Shown: positions 21,755-33,323 of the stretch, in pieces
Layout: each line of letters begins with the position of its first letter
Numbering within the stretch: the stretch's first letter is position 1
Origin: Sycobia sp. Sy_11
Taxonomy: Eukaryota; Arthropoda; Insecta; Hymenoptera; Epichrysomallidae
Length of the DNA: 64,000 bases
Direction of reading: 5' to 3'
NCBI GenBank assembly: GCA_018907035.1
Contig: JACCIC010000215.1
Coordinates: forward strand, 186,001-250,000
Program-made: the position numbers and the translations under genes
The notes under the pieces: generated by a model
Told to the model about the DNA's origin: nothing
What the model saw: only the letters and a program-made list of their open reading frames with translations
Databases searched by the model: none

Positions 21755-22345
21755 TCCTATACAAGTATACTGGCACTATACACGGATCTACAAAACTGTA
21801 AATATACTATACATTTACAGACCGACTATAAATTGCAGGTACACAAAAGTCGCGCTCATGAACAGATCTGCAACTAAAAGAAAACTTCAGCAAATAATGA
21901 AAGTTTTGGAGAACAATCGATCGATAAAGCGAGAGCTAGCTTGTTTTCTTTTTTTTGGGTGGGTAGACGCAATTACGTTCTGTCATCAGGCCCATTTATG
22001 GTAAAGCTGGCGCCTAAATTTGTTTCCCCTGTCAGATCGCAATAAAAATCTCCCTCGTAATTTTCGAAAGAAGAGACCTGAACGATGGGAAAACATAGAG
22101 TATAATCAATATGTCAGGCTTAAAGAAATATTATCAACCTAACAAATTCCATTTCAGGTCTTGGCAATAACAATTGCCATAATGCAAGGCATAAGAAGAG
22201 GCCGAGGATTGCGGAGGTCGGCACTAACCGTCCAGCCATACTAAACAGGACGGATAGACATCCCGAAGAGTCAAGAGAGCTAGGTGCGGCCGGGAATGTT
22301 TATGTGTTACAACGCATAACTGAGCGACCTTTGTTTTTTGTTGTA
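21755..22345. repeat. Right arm of the diverged inverted repeat, split by a gypsy fragment
   Basis: 21,755-21,950 and 22,293-22,345 are the reverse-complement partner of 17,524-17,960. The two parts are separated by 21,955-22,292, a gypsy pol fragment, while the left arm is uninterrupted, so the gypsy piece entered after the arms existed. Confidence 0.7.
21955..22240 (+). pseudogene. Gypsy integrase C-terminus fragment
   Basis: Frames across 21,965-22,150 match the end of the integrase at 10,530-10,710: LSSGPFMVKLAPKFV versus LSSGPAHFSAKLAPKFVAPC, then a lysine-rich strand and the SGLKKYYQPNK end versus SDLKRYHQPN. Just past it, MQGIRRGRGLRRSALTVQPY parallels the start of the downstream frame at 10,749. 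It confirms that the overlapping downstream frame is a family trait. Confidence 0.75.
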
Positions 22346-22439
22346 GTTTCTCCTTGATTCTTGTCGATTATCGCTTTGACGTGATTCATCCTTTTTATGA
22401 CTGATTAGTATCGACGCCAAGGATTCTGGAACCGTTACC

Positions 22440-23508
22440 GTTCTTTTTGTACCGGTGCCTTATAATTTTCAATGGCCGCTGACCTAGATCGCTTACTCGT
22501 CCTTTCGGAGGGAAAGCAGGCTGCTGTATTAACCATGCTTTTTAACTCAATCTGTTGCATTATAAGCTGCAAATGGTCGATCAATTTAAAACCGTTGCTA
22601 ACGATTTTGTCCAGGTATGATGCAGATTTCAATAGATTCTATGGAATTGTTATTCAAGATTGAGTGCTGGTACCATTTTATCTAACAGAACACGTATTCC
22701 GTGGAGATATGAACCGATGGGTTCCTTCAAATCTTGTGTTCTGTCGCGCAGCTTTTCCTCTGGCCGTAGGGTATAATAGATGGGCCGGAATTGGCGTCTA
22801 AGATGCGCCAATTTTTATGGAGGGGCCTGGCCCTGATCCGTGCATATCCGCTCAGAATTCCGGAGATCAATTTTCGGATGGCCGTTGCCGAGATATCTAA
22901 GCTACACATGGTCTTTTCCAGACGTTCGATAAACTCCTCCACGTCTTCTCGAGGAGCTCTGGTGAATTTTATGTGCCACTGTCGTAACATAAGTCCAGTG
23001 CGCACTTTTTTTAAATAGGTGTTCTCAAATCATCTGTTCGACGCCGTCAGTCGGATGTCCGTGGAGGCTGGCTGTGTTTCTGGCAATAGGGTAAGTAAGT
23101 CCGGATATGTTTGCGAATAGTGTTGTAGGAACGCTGCATGGAGGTATGGCCACATGCCCGGTCCGTACCGCCAGTTATTTGCTGTAGCTGGGAGTATTTC
23201 GACGTTCCCTGCCCGACCCGTGCTATGCCCTGGTTGTGGCATCCATGGTTCGGGGAGATATCTTGTGGCTATTCGCAGAGGGGATGCTCTTGTGGTATTG
23301 TGGAGGCCGTACGGGGTTGCCCTGTTAGGTTTGTATTGCGCTAATGGGTGTCCGGTTGTGTCACTGGGTGAGCAGACATCTGTGATAATTGGCCTGCTTC
23401 GAGAGCCGTCGAGGTCAAGGGCTCCGAGATCTCTGTGATGTCAGGATGGTCTTGTTCCGGATTTTTACCTAGTGCCGGCTTGGCGTCGGTCATTCGTTGC
23501 CGGTCCAT
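22440..23508 (-). pseudogene. Gypsy gag, minus strand, with stops and frameshifts
   Basis: The minus strand starts at about ATG 23,508 (MDRQRMTDAKPALGKNPEQD). It shows a Gly/Trp-rich stretch (23,242-23,030: RYGPGMWPYLHAAFLQHYSQ, compare the Trp/Pro/Tyr region of the gag at 7.5-8.1 kb). It then shows a capsid-like segment at 23,005-22,727: RTGLMLRQWHIKFTRAPRED, VEEFIERLEKTMCSLDISAT. A further piece, 22,632-22,435, is rich in Lys/Arg/Ser. This copy keeps the capsid core that the copy at 7.5 kb lost. It is the opposite strand to the integrase fragment beside it. Confidence 0.65.
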
Positions 23509-23519
23509 GTTCTGTGTAG

Positions 23520-24175
23520 TTCAAACGCGGCTTACAAATGCAAATATGGAGAAATCGGGAGATCCTTGTTTGGGAATCCCTAAAAATGTACCTTCTTAAT
23601 ATTTTTAATAATTCTCTTTTTTCACGTCTATACATGTTTGTTAAATTTATATTACATATAAATTCTAAATGTTATTATTATAAATGTTATTAGCACAGAG
23701 GTGCTTTGCACAAAGATGCAAAGGAGATTATAGCAGTGCTCTATGACGAATAAATGTTCAGCATGAATTACAAAGAAAAGGACTTATTGTTAACTGTTTA
23801 TATATACAATATCTCTCTCTATTTTATTATTATTTTTTTTTTAAAAGACGACAAAGATAAACAAAATTATTGCTTTGTTCAGTTTTATGTCTTATCCGAT
23901 TTGTTTTGATCTTAGGCTGGTTCAACTAATTTATTATTATTATTATTAATTATTTATGTTGTCACAATTGTCTAATGGCTCGCCTATTTATTTGGCGTAT
24001 GTGCTGATTATGTACATTTCGGTTACTTCCGCATTACTTAATTCGTATCTTATACTATTTATTAATAATATTTATGTTATTATTAATTTATATTTATTAA
24101 TATAATGGTTAGTATTTTAGCAATATTTTTGGTAGTCCAGCGGATATGCTTATTTATTCCAATTATTTTGTTTGC
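23520..24175. other. AT-rich non-coding
   Basis: No coding similarity or clear repeat structure seen. Confidence 0.4.
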
Positions 24176-24181
24176 GTGAGT

Positions 24182-24695
24182 CAATCAGGACTCAGAGAAG
24201 TGAGTCATCGCCTGAGAGCGAGAAAAAGGAGGTCAAACGAAGGAAAACGTGGCGAAGAAATTTCCTTGCAATCATTATTTTTGCCAGTTTTGAATGTGAT
24301 TATCAATTATCTATTTTTCAATCTTTGTAGCATTTTGAAAATTCCGTTGTATGTTTGTTTTTATAAAACACACGTGTACGCTTGCGGTCAGATCGTCCGC
24401 GCCAGCGAAATATCCGCCATTTCTTCATTATTTCCGTTGAAATGGAGTGGGCTCTTATAAAAAAGAGTAGCTGGATACAAAATATGGGTAAGGATCGTCG
24501 TTGTAGACGAAGAAAGATGATCTATATTTTAGACGCATGAACCACGCTTCGTAAATGCGTCCGTCTATCGAAACAGTTACGCGAGCGTTGACAATGACAA
24601 GAAAAATAACAACGACTTTGCCTCGTTTCCCTTCAAGTGACCTCCTTTTTCTCGCTCTCAGGCGATGACTCACTTCTCTGAGCTGATTGGCACAC
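24182..24695. repeat. Inverted-repeat element, perfect 45-bp arms, 402-bp spacer
   Basis: 24,191-24,235 (CTCAGAGAAGTGAGTCATCG and on to GGAGGTCA) is the exact reverse complement of 24,638-24,682. Flanking bases also match on both sides: CAATCAG outside, GAAGG.AAACG.GGC inside. The size and structure suit a foldback element or MITE. I found no target-site duplication. The spacer carries no coding signal. Confidence 0.8.
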
Positions 24696-24699
24696 CGAC

Positions 24700-26345
24700 A
24701 TGGGACCGTACTACATGAACTATAAAAAATGGACCTACATACATAGTAATACACATTATTATTTATTGAAATGAAAGTAATTAAACAATTTCAAAATTAT
24801 TTTATTTAAATTATCTTGTTTGCTCGACGTCTGGAGATAAACTGAACTCACGTTACTATGCATCTATAATTCTTTTTTTTTATTTCTTGTGCCGCGAAGT
24901 TGCCGCCGAACTTTCTCTAGAACATCAACTTTTTCAATCGCTTCTCTGCCTCCGACTCGAGAAAGCGCCTCGTCAATGTTCAGAGCACACATTTATTGCA
25001 CCAAAATTTAAAATGTATTATTTTTCGAACAAACCTCTTTGGTCAAATATTTCATCATTTATGCCCGCAACGCAGGTTCGGCCAAATAATAATTATTTAA
25101 CCGTATCATTTTTCTCTGCGTTGCTTCTTAGATCAAGGGCCGGGGACCACCCAGGACTAAGTAAAACTCGGTCTTGGTCGATGCTTTAACATCGCCAAAC
25201 ACGCTAAGGATCCAGGCCACAGTACACGTCGCGGCAATAAACGTGACCACGCACAGTTTGACCAAAGTGTTGCTATTAAGGTTAAATGACGATTGAAAGA
25301 TTTTAATTAACGTGCTTTCAGTTTTTACATTAAATAGACGTTAAATTACTTTCTACGGTTTTCATATAAGTGTTAATTATTATAACATAATCCATAACAC
25401 ACATAACTTTTCCTTGCCAATACCATGCAGCTAATATGAGCAAGCATATCTGGGACACAGTGTATTTACAGTATATACCGTACATTATATTATTTGTAAT
25501 TATTAGGTTTTATGTATGTCATCATAAGATAATATGTACATTCTTCAACATATATTTTACATTATATTTTATATATTTATTCTGTGTGACGTATCTTTAG
25601 ATTTTGTGCACTTTACAATGCACCTATATGTTATATGCTACTTTCATTTAGGCTGGTTATGTATAATTTGTCAGCAATAGGTGCAATATTCACTAAGTAT
25701 CCATTCAATAGTTGGGAATAATATTAAACTATGTCTCTGATTTATATATTTTTTCCTCAGATAGTGCGTATAGTGGATAAATATTAACTGTTACAATGAG
25801 CTGTATGAAATATAATAATACAAATATATATAGTAATATAAATTATATAATAATCTATTACGTAGTGGCCTATTATAATGTAAATGTATATGAAGTTTAA
25901 TTATAAAATCCAGTAATTATGTGATGACTCGTTATTCACTTATTTGTTCAACAGTATTTATTTATTTATTGATATTATTAATATTTTTACTAGTTTATAT
26001 TTATTATCCTTGATGTCGTATAAGTTATTTATTTAGTAATTTATTTGGCATTGGAAACTTTGTTAATATTTAATTACTCTTAAGTTGCTATAATTTATAA
26101 ATTATAATGTTATAAGTTATATCTAATTATTTACTCAAGTGGTCTTCAGATAACTATTCCATATATGATGTTATGTTTTGAAATCAGCTGTTATGCACTG
26201 AAGTTAAATTGAATGGTAATATAATTTAGGAAATGATATATTCTTGAATTTTACTAAACTTAGTATGTATTAATTATTAAATTCAGTATGTATTCGAATC
26301 AAGTTGTTATAAATGTCAAAAGGAACTTGAATGTATATTATAATG
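24700..26345. other. Unassigned, mostly AT-rich DNA
   Basis: 24,880-25,200 is less AT-rich and has a 100-codon open frame (24,887-25,189) that I cannot match to anything. The rest is AT-rich with no feature. Confidence 0.4.
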
Positions 26346-27395
26346 AATCATTTAAAAGGTCTTGATATATCGTACAAAACGACGCTATGCATTATTAGTT
26401 TGGATATTGCGTTCAAAAGTTATAGACGTGTAACACGTTATAGATCACTAACGCCGAAATTCGCGCTATTTTAAAGTTTCCCTTCGGCAAAGACAAATCC
26501 GCTAGAGAAATATTCAGTCAGAGTAATGATGTTTTAAGGATGACACTTATAACGTTTCGAACCGCAGAGAATCCGCAGATTTCGACGATTCAGAGCCGGT
26601 GAAAACGACACCATGGATAAGCCAACCGGCGGAAGATCTGTGACGACGAATACCGATCAAATCATGGAATTTATGGAGTTAGACCGGCCTGTGGCATCTC
26701 GTGACATCGCCCAGGAGATGAGAGTTAGTCACCAAACCATTTTCAACCATCTGCAAAAGGCTGCATACAAAAAAGCTTGATGTTTGAGTGTCACATGCTT
26801 TGACGTAAAAAAACCTTCTGGACCGAATCAACCCCTGCAATATGCAGCTGAAACGGAACGAGCTCGACCCATTTTTGAAGCGGATGGTGACTGTCGACAA
26901 AAAATGGATCATATACGAAAATATCAAGCGAAAACGGTCGTCGTCCAAGGCCAGTGGACTGTCCCAAACAGTGGCCAAGCAGAGATTGACGGCCAGGAAG
27001 CTTTTGCTGGGTGTTTGGTGGGATTGGAAGGGAATCATCCACTATGAGCTGCTCCCATATAGCCAGACGCTTAATTGTACCATCTACTGTGAACAATCGG
27101 ACTGCTTGAAGCAGGCTATCGACCAGAAGCGTCCACAATTGGCCAACAGGAAGGGTGTAGTGTTCCACTACGACAACGCCAGACCACACAATTCGTTGAT
27201 GACTCGTCAGAAGCTACGGGAGTTCGGATGGGAGGCTTTATCGCATCCACTATATAGCGCGGATATAGCGCCAAGTGATTACCACCTGTTCCTGCCCATG
27301 ACAGTAAGACAACTGTCAGGCTTCGAAAAACAAAAGCGACTCCCTCAACTTCGATTCACTTTACGGCTTCAGATAAAAGGATTTCTCAACCGTTG
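26346..27395 (+). pseudogene. Mariner transposase remnant A
   Basis: Left-end sequence 26,355-26,440 (AAAAGGTCTTGATAT..CGTACAAAAC, GTTCAAAAGTTATAGACGTG) matches the right end of the inverted mariner at 39,320-39,420. Coding: a helix-turn-helix segment at 26,680-26,775 (VASRDIAQEMRVSHQTIFNH), then 26,842-27,399 with VTVDKKWIIYENIKRKRSSS, LLGVWWDWKGIIHYELLPYS, GVVFHYDNARPHNSLMTRQK and LYSADIAPSDYHLF. These are the three catalytic Asp regions of DD34D mariner transposases. The C-terminus is frameshifted and stops where the BEL sequence begins. Confidence 0.9.
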
Positions 27396-28318
27396 TTAGC
27401 TACTGCAATAGTTGCCCTTGAATTCTGAGAAGGTGCTCGCACTACAGGTCGAGTTTTATTAGATTCGTACGCCGAAAAATCCTTCATATCTGTAAATATG
27501 GCTAAAATATTATCTTTAAACTTTCAACAAGTAAACATTGCCGTATCTGGTTTGAAGGCGCGACTAATGCAATCGCTCTTGCAAGTACAGCTTACCTTGA
27601 AATCTCCAATAAATCCAGAATTTTCTCTTAATTTACAGTCTTAGTAGTAAAGCGTGTCTCCAATTTTCTGCCAAGAGACAAAATCCTTTCTGGACATTGG
27701 GACCACATCCATGGGCTGCACTTAGCTGATCCACACTTTGGACAACCAAATACGGTGGATTGTATTCTAAACTCGTCTGTTTATAGCTTCGTGTTTTTGC
27801 CAGATATACGTCGAGCTCAATCTCCACACACTAGTCCGGTGGCACTATTGTCTGCTTTTGGCTGGGTTTTAATCGGGAAAACCGATCGCAGACATCGATA
27901 ATACCATGCAAACAACGGCACATCATTTAGATCAGCAGTTTTTGGAGGCAATCAGTCACTTCTGGGAGTCAGAAGAGAGTCCCCAAGAATAGCATATGTC
28001 TCCTGTAGAACAAAAATGTTGGGATCATTTCACAATAACGTATTTTAGAAATTCTGATAGTCGCTTCATAGGTACACTGCCTTTTTGCAATCAGCCTAAG
28101 TTACGACGCGAAGTAGAACAGTGGGAAAACCTGATCGACTAACATATCAATAAATAAGCTCATTGTGTTATTATATGAAAGAATGTGCCTATTATTCAAT
28201 GTTATATGTGTCTTGACAAAAAAAATTTCTTTTCATAACCTTAAAGATTCACCGTATATCGAGAGATTTATGACCACTCTCGTGGTGGGAAGATATCACA
28301 TTATATATAACGAATAAG
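27396..28318 (+). pseudogene. BEL/Pao fragment: protease, linker and 3' internal end
   Basis: Translation runs TAIVAL..., GRVLLDSYAEKSFISVNMAK (the L-D-S of the BEL protease, with Gly replaced by Tyr), then SPINPEFSLNLQS and a Pro/Gly-rich stretch, FGWVLIGKT, HFWESEESPQE and RFIGTLPFCNQPKLRRE, all in BEL/Pao order. After about 28,150 it jumps to the non-coding 3' internal end (28,225-28,318). That end is nearly identical to 42,860-42,950. RT, RNase H and integrase are deleted. It leads straight into the BEL LTR at 28,319. Confidence 0.8.
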
Positions 28319-28404
28319 TGTGGTATATTCAACATACGCTATGAAGGTGGCAAACAAATGTGTAAAAAGTATGGGACTGCATTCAAGCACTGTATTATGA
28401 TATG
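28319..28404 (+). repeat. BEL LTR (middle), left part, interrupted by copia
   Basis: TGTGGTATATTCAACATACG... to TTATGATATG equals the first 86 bp of the BEL LTR at 43,877-44,274. The rest of this LTR resumes at 37,973 after the copia insertion. Bases 28,400-28,404 (ATATG) are the copia target-site duplication. Confidence 0.9.
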
Positions 28405-28660
28405 TGTTGGAATGAAGCACCAACCATGCTGTATGTATATAGTGTGTGTGACATCTGTACGAGAGGTATAGATGCTGTATGAGTGAGCGGCGCTGCGCGA
28501 GCGCCCGTTAGAGAGAAGGCCCGTCAGTCGGTTGCTATAGCTTGTAGAGATTAGTCGCTGGTTAATAAAGCTTTTACGTGTGAAATCAAATCGTTTGTCT
28601 TTGTCATTTATTATATCCACTCTGCTATATACATATTAATATTCAATAGTTATTCCAACA
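28405..28660 (+). repeat. Copia 5' LTR
   Basis: TGTTGGAATGAAGCACC to TATTCCAACA, 256 bp, with 6-bp inverted ends TGTTGG/CCAACA. AATAAAG (28,564-28,570) may be the polyadenylation signal. Confidence 0.95.
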
Positions 28661-28661
28661 A

Positions 28662-28675
28662 GTTATGGGCCCAGC
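28662..28675 (+). other. Primer-binding site, initiator tRNA-Met internal type
   Basis: GTTATGGGCCCAGC begins 2 bp after the LTR. It is complementary to the anticodon stem-loop of eukaryotic initiator tRNA-Met (GCUGGGCCCAUAAC), the half-tRNA priming known for Drosophila copia. Confidence 0.85.
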
Positions 28676-30315
28676 CCACGTCCACTGAGCTTTTTCAGTG
28701 TATTTTTCGCGAGCTTTTTAATTTTTAAAAATTCGTGAAAAGTGAAAAACAGTTTCTGAAAGCGAGTGCTTGTGAAAAGTTCTTTGTGCAATAGCAATAG
28801 GTTGAGAAAGTGTTGCTCCCTTTTGCAAAACCAAAGAAAGACATTTTCCAGTCTTTGAAGGAAGATAGATAAATCTACGAGGAGATTTATTTAATTGAAT
28901 TTTTGGAAACCTTCAAAGAGAGAATTTTGATTATTTTATTGAAATGTATTTCAATAAAAATGCAACTTCGAGCGTAAACGCTGTAAAGCGTAAGTTGGAA
29001 CTTGGTCTTTGTTCAAAATCTAATGTATAAGGCTGAGTAAAATTTAAGTTATTTATAATTGAATTTATTAGTAAAGTGCGTAAAGTACTGAAATATTTAA
29101 AATGAGAATTCAGATTTGAATATATGAATTATAGTCTAATTAGCACTATGGTTTGAATTCAAAATCTGAAATAGCGATTTTGATGTTTTTTAAGTTGAAA
29201 ATTTATCTAAGTTAAAGTTTATTAATACTTTATCATTGGATAATTAAGTAAACTAATTATTGAAATTTTGAGTGAATAATATGCTTAAGTACAAATTTTT
29301 AATATAATAAAATTTGAATTTGAGAGAGATAAATTTTGAAATATTTTTAAAATTGCAATTTGTTTATTTAATAATTTAAACAAATAATAATTATTTATTA
29401 AAAATTGTTTCAGATAATTTTAAATTGATTTTGATAATTATTGATTATTAAAACTAAAGCGGCTTCTGTAGAGATGAGTGAATGTAAAAATCGCGCGGAA
29501 AAAATCTTAATAATTTACCGCGAATTGAACATAAAGAATTTATTGCAATAATAATTCACGATAAATTTTTCTAATGAGTTCTAGGAGTGCACGTTTCCGC
29601 GGTGCGGTGTAGCGAGGGGGGCGCGCGGCCGACCCCCGGGCGCGTGCGGTACAGCGGACGCGCGGACGTGCGGCGCGTGGAGGGGCAAGCGCGGCAGCGG
29701 CGGGCTGTCTCCCGGGCGCGCGGCCTAGTCCGGACGGAGTCCGAGCGTCAAAACATACAAGGAGGCCTCCTACGAGGCTGGGGACGCGTTTTCCGTAACC
29801 GCCGTGCAATTTACACGCATCTCCATAAGAAAAATCGCCGCAATGTAATTCCTATGGGAACTATATCCGTATATACTGTCTATACGGGTATACATATACG
29901 GTGTAGGTATGTATTGGTATACGTGTGAGGGAGTATACGTGTGCGTCCACTATATGGTCGTATATATATACTGTACGGGTATGCATATAGAGGTAGGCTA
30001 CGCGCTTGATATAGGTGTGAGGTATAATACGTGTGTATCTGCTATATGGTCGTGCATACATACTGCACGGGTATATATATAGATACATTGTATGCGTTCA
30101 ATATCCGTGTGAGACTATCCCGTAGTATATAGAGTCTAATCCGACGCTATAGCTAAGGGGGCCCTGTGTACCGCCCTGGCCCGTGCCCTCACGCGAGGGG
30201 GCCCGGGTTCCTGCCAGGGCTGTATCGTTATACCAAAGGGGCCCGATGCCTTATCCGGGATAGGTAGAGATAGTGTATAGGCGCGATATATGTACGCGCG
30301 TGTGAGCCTCTTGCG

Positions 30316-30363
<48 letters not shown>

Positions 30364-30839
30364 CCGCCGGTTATTATTTCATATAACCACGAGTAAGAGG
30401 GAGTGTGTAGTGCACCGTACTTGTACGGGGCAGTAGTGCTGCGATCGTAATCCCCCTGCGTATGCTGGACAGTATACGATTTGGCTGGTTTGTCAAGCGC
30501 AGTTGCTGCTGTGTTACGCACTAGTCTGAAGGGCCTGCCTGCCGTTCCATACCGCCTTGACAGAGGGGGTGCATATATTTCTGTATTCTCTCGACGTGAA
30601 TGTGACTTTATAGAGCGAGAAGTCGCTCTCCGGGGCTCTTAATACATACTTAAGGGTTTAGAGAACTTAGTGAGAAACACTGTTCTTTACCAAGAAGAAA
30701 AATCGATATCGTATTTACGGGAACTGAACGCGTGTAGTGAGAAAAGAGATCCCTACCTAAGGTGGTTTAGTCACGCCACAAAGCGTAAAATCTAGCTAGT
30801 ACTTACGTTTAATAAAATCCTATAGGTAAAGATGCCGCA
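28676..30839 (+). other. Copia leader: AT-rich then GC-rich segment with repeats
   Basis: 28,676-29,580 is AT-rich. At about 29,585 composition changes abruptly: 29,585-29,790 is about 75% GC. Then come three tandem units of about 93 bp (29,872-30,135), GGGGGCCC motifs at 30,158, 30,198 and 30,237 (the last AAGGGGCCC), and (TA)n at 30,317-30,360. About 2.2 kb before the first Gag-like ATG is long for a copia leader. Confidence 0.7.
29872..30135. repeat. About 93-bp tandem repeat, three units, in the copia leader
   Basis: TATACTG(T/C).TACGGGTAT starts at 29,872, 29,967 and 30,059, and (A/G)CTATATGGTCG recurs at 29,949 and 30,041. Units are diverged in the middle. Confidence 0.75.
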
Positions 30840-31956
30840 ATGAGTGATACCTTGGGCAGGAAGGTATGGGACGCAATTGCGAAGGTATGGAGGAGGCACG
30901 GCCACGAGAGATTCTTTCATGGGCAGAGGGTGTACCTCTATCGCTCCCAAAAGCGAAAATTGAGCGCTGCTATTGTGTTTTCGGACACAAAGGTGGTGCG
31001 AATTGAGCACTTGTTGCGTCCGGAGCAGCTCGAGGAATTAGACCGAGCTTGATCTGCTGGCAACGTGCTGATTGAATTCTTTCCGGAGCAGTCAATCGCT
31101 CCGAGGAAAGAGTCGTAAACGATAGCAAGCTCGAGGAGTGCTTCGTGACATACAATCTGTCGCGGAGCAGACCTCCGAGCGAATGGATAAATGGAAAGAG
31201 GCCATGAAAGGCATGGTGGAGTACAATTTCATTTTACAGGAACGCCACCTTAATAATCTGGCGAGATGGCTGTCGTCCGACAGAATTGAAACAGCCGTGA
31301 TGACGCTGGCGGAGAAGCTGGTTCCAACGATCCTGGAAGTGGCATCCGGTCGTCGTGCCTTACCATCATCGAGTCGGCAGGAGCCGATATCCAACATCCC
31401 GTCATTGGAGCCAGATATCGAGATCCTCGACAGCTCTCGAGGGTCCCGCCAAGAAGATGATCAGCGAGCCCGTGGGAAGCTGTCTAGATCAATCAATGGC
31501 AAGGATTTCAATCCATATGAAGACGTAACTGACGAAATGATTAAGGTTCTCGTTAATCATATGGACACTGGATCAATGCCGCCATCCAAAGAGAAGGAAG
31601 TGCAGCCGTTACTGGACCATCGTGACTATGATTACAACCCAGGCACAGCGTGAGAGGGAGACTCGAGACATAATGTAAGACTATCAGACTCTGATAATAA
31701 TAATAATAATATTGATACATCTGATTCTGTGTTAAATGCTCATAAGTCTCACGATAACCTGCATTGCTCGAGAACAGAGTCGAGCAATGTTCCAGCAAAC
31801 GCTCTGTCGGATAATTTCAGTGCGAGCGCAGCTGACAATCGCATCGGTTCTGAAGGCGATAAATGCAGTGAAGTGACTGATAAATTAACAGATAAAATAG
31901 AGAACAGTAACTCTTTATTTAATGATTCAGTGGTCACTTACTTGAAAAGGTTTTGA
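30840..31956 (+). pseudogene. Copia Gag N-terminal extension (unrecognised), broken
   Basis: ATG 30,840 opens 70 codons with a basic, aromatic stretch (WRRHGHERFFHGQRVYLYRS). After a frameshift in about 31,053-31,137 the frame 31,138-31,653 follows (QTSERMDKWKEAMKGMVEYN, FNPYEDVTDEMIKVLVNHM). One TGA at 31,651 interrupts a continuing frame that runs acidic and Ser/Asn-rich to 31,956. That end overlaps the copia Gag core frame with a shift of one base. The codons look selected throughout, so I read about 370 residues of extra N-terminal Gag rather than a random leader. I recognise no family. Alternatives are an accessory protein or a captured host fragment. Confidence 0.5.
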
Positions 31957-32935
31957 ATCAAATTTCTAATTGTTCAAATAAAGAAAATAATTCATTTAGG
32001 AAATATAGATTGGTAAATGATATAAGTTTCGATATTTTTGAGGATTATCTTAACTCTGAATTACGTGTAAAAAGGTTGAATCACGTTCTGACGATAGGGG
32101 AGAACGATGTCGTTGACGAGAAAGCTCGTGACGACATGTTCAGAGCCCGAGACATAATCATCAATCATATCGATATTGCATATTATCAAAAGATTGTGAA
32201 TCTGAAATCTCCTAGGGATATACTCGAAAGATTAAAAGAACATAAAAGATTTGAAACTAAAACGACGCGTATATCGGCTCAGAGAGCGTTATACACGATA
32301 AAGTATAATCCTGCTAAGGAACGTGCTGTAGAATTCTGGGATAAATTCGAGGACAGAGTCCGCATTTATGAGAGTGTATCTAATGCAGACAAATTGTCTG
32401 ACAAAGAAAAGAGAGATATATTTGTGCAAGCAATCACAGACGCAGTACCATAAGTGACTCTCGCAGAGGTTATAAGCCTCGAGTCAACAGGTAAAGAAAT
32501 GACATACGAGGCACTAAAGCATTTTATTTTACAGAAGGAAGCTACGAAACCAACAGTTGAGCGAAGGGGCGATCAACTCATTGCCGAAAGCAGACACACG
32601 AGACATTTCCGCAATCCGTACAACAATACCCGCAGGAGCGGAGATAACACAGGTCGTAGGGACGACCGTGCTCTCAAATTTAGAGCGTGTGGAAAGTATG
32701 GGCACATGTTGAAAGACTGCCCAACTCCCACGCTCATACAATGCTACAATTGTAATGAGCTGAGTATGACCAAACGGCCATATGAATAACACCGAAATGA
32801 TAGGGGAAAGGATAACCCTTTCAGTAGCAAGAAAAAGGGACGCACGGCCTACAACGTGGAAAAGAGGTCGGTAGCGACGAAAATCGCGGAACAGAGGGTG
32901 AGTCAACAAAACACACAAAATACAATGATTTCTTA
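31953..32935 (+). pseudogene. Copia Gag core and zinc knuckle
   Basis: 31,953-32,453 is the helical copia-type Gag (ARDDMFRARDIIINHIDIAY, SPRDILERLKEHKRFETKT, EFWDKFEDRVRIYESVSNAD). TAA at 32,451 interrupts an otherwise continuous frame that goes on to 32,789 (EVISLESTGKEMTYEALKHF) with a zinc knuckle FRACGKYGHMLKDC, where the first Cys is now Arg, and a following CYNC. A second TAA at 32,787 is also in frame, and a shift near 32,930 leads into the protease. It forms the particle and binds RNA in intact elements. Confidence 0.85.
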
Positions 32936-33323
32936 TTGTACGATTTTATAGCCGACTCTGGTGCTACCGAGCACATAGCTGGATCTAAGTTGATCTTAAC
33001 AAATGTTAAGCCGATCAACTGCCAAATGCGTTGCGCGAACAAAAATAAATTTCTAGATATTGACATCGAAGGGATGGTTGATACGCGAGCAATAAACGGT
33101 AAAATAATTCAACTGCCTGAAACATTATATTCGAATGAAATCGCGAGAAATCTTTTATCACTTAGAAAATTTGTAGAAAACGGTATGGAAATTTATCTTA
33201 ACAACGAACACATTGACGTAATAGATAAGAAAACGATCTTTCGTTTTAATACTTACCGAAATTACTCGAAAATACTTACCGGAAATTATAAATTTCCTTT
33301 TTGGACCATTTTGTTATTAGGAG
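32936..33323 (+). pseudogene. Copia aspartic protease, interrupted by mariner
   Basis: DFIADSGATEHIAGSKLILT holds the catalytic D-S-G-A typical of copia proteases. The remaining strands (EGMVDTRAINGKIIQLPETL, EIARNLLSLRKFVENGMEIY) fit the family. The frame reads into the mariner end at 33,324. The catalytic triad is intact, so the lesion is the insertion and upstream shifts. Confidence 0.9.

Noticed and set aside
24887..25189. Open frame of 100 codons
   Set aside because: No recognisable motif, promoter or splice context; kept only as unassigned sequence.
29540..29928. GC-rich ORFs of about 90-113 codons on both strands
   Set aside because: No ORF is convincing; Arg/Ala/Gly-rich translation is expected from 75% GC.
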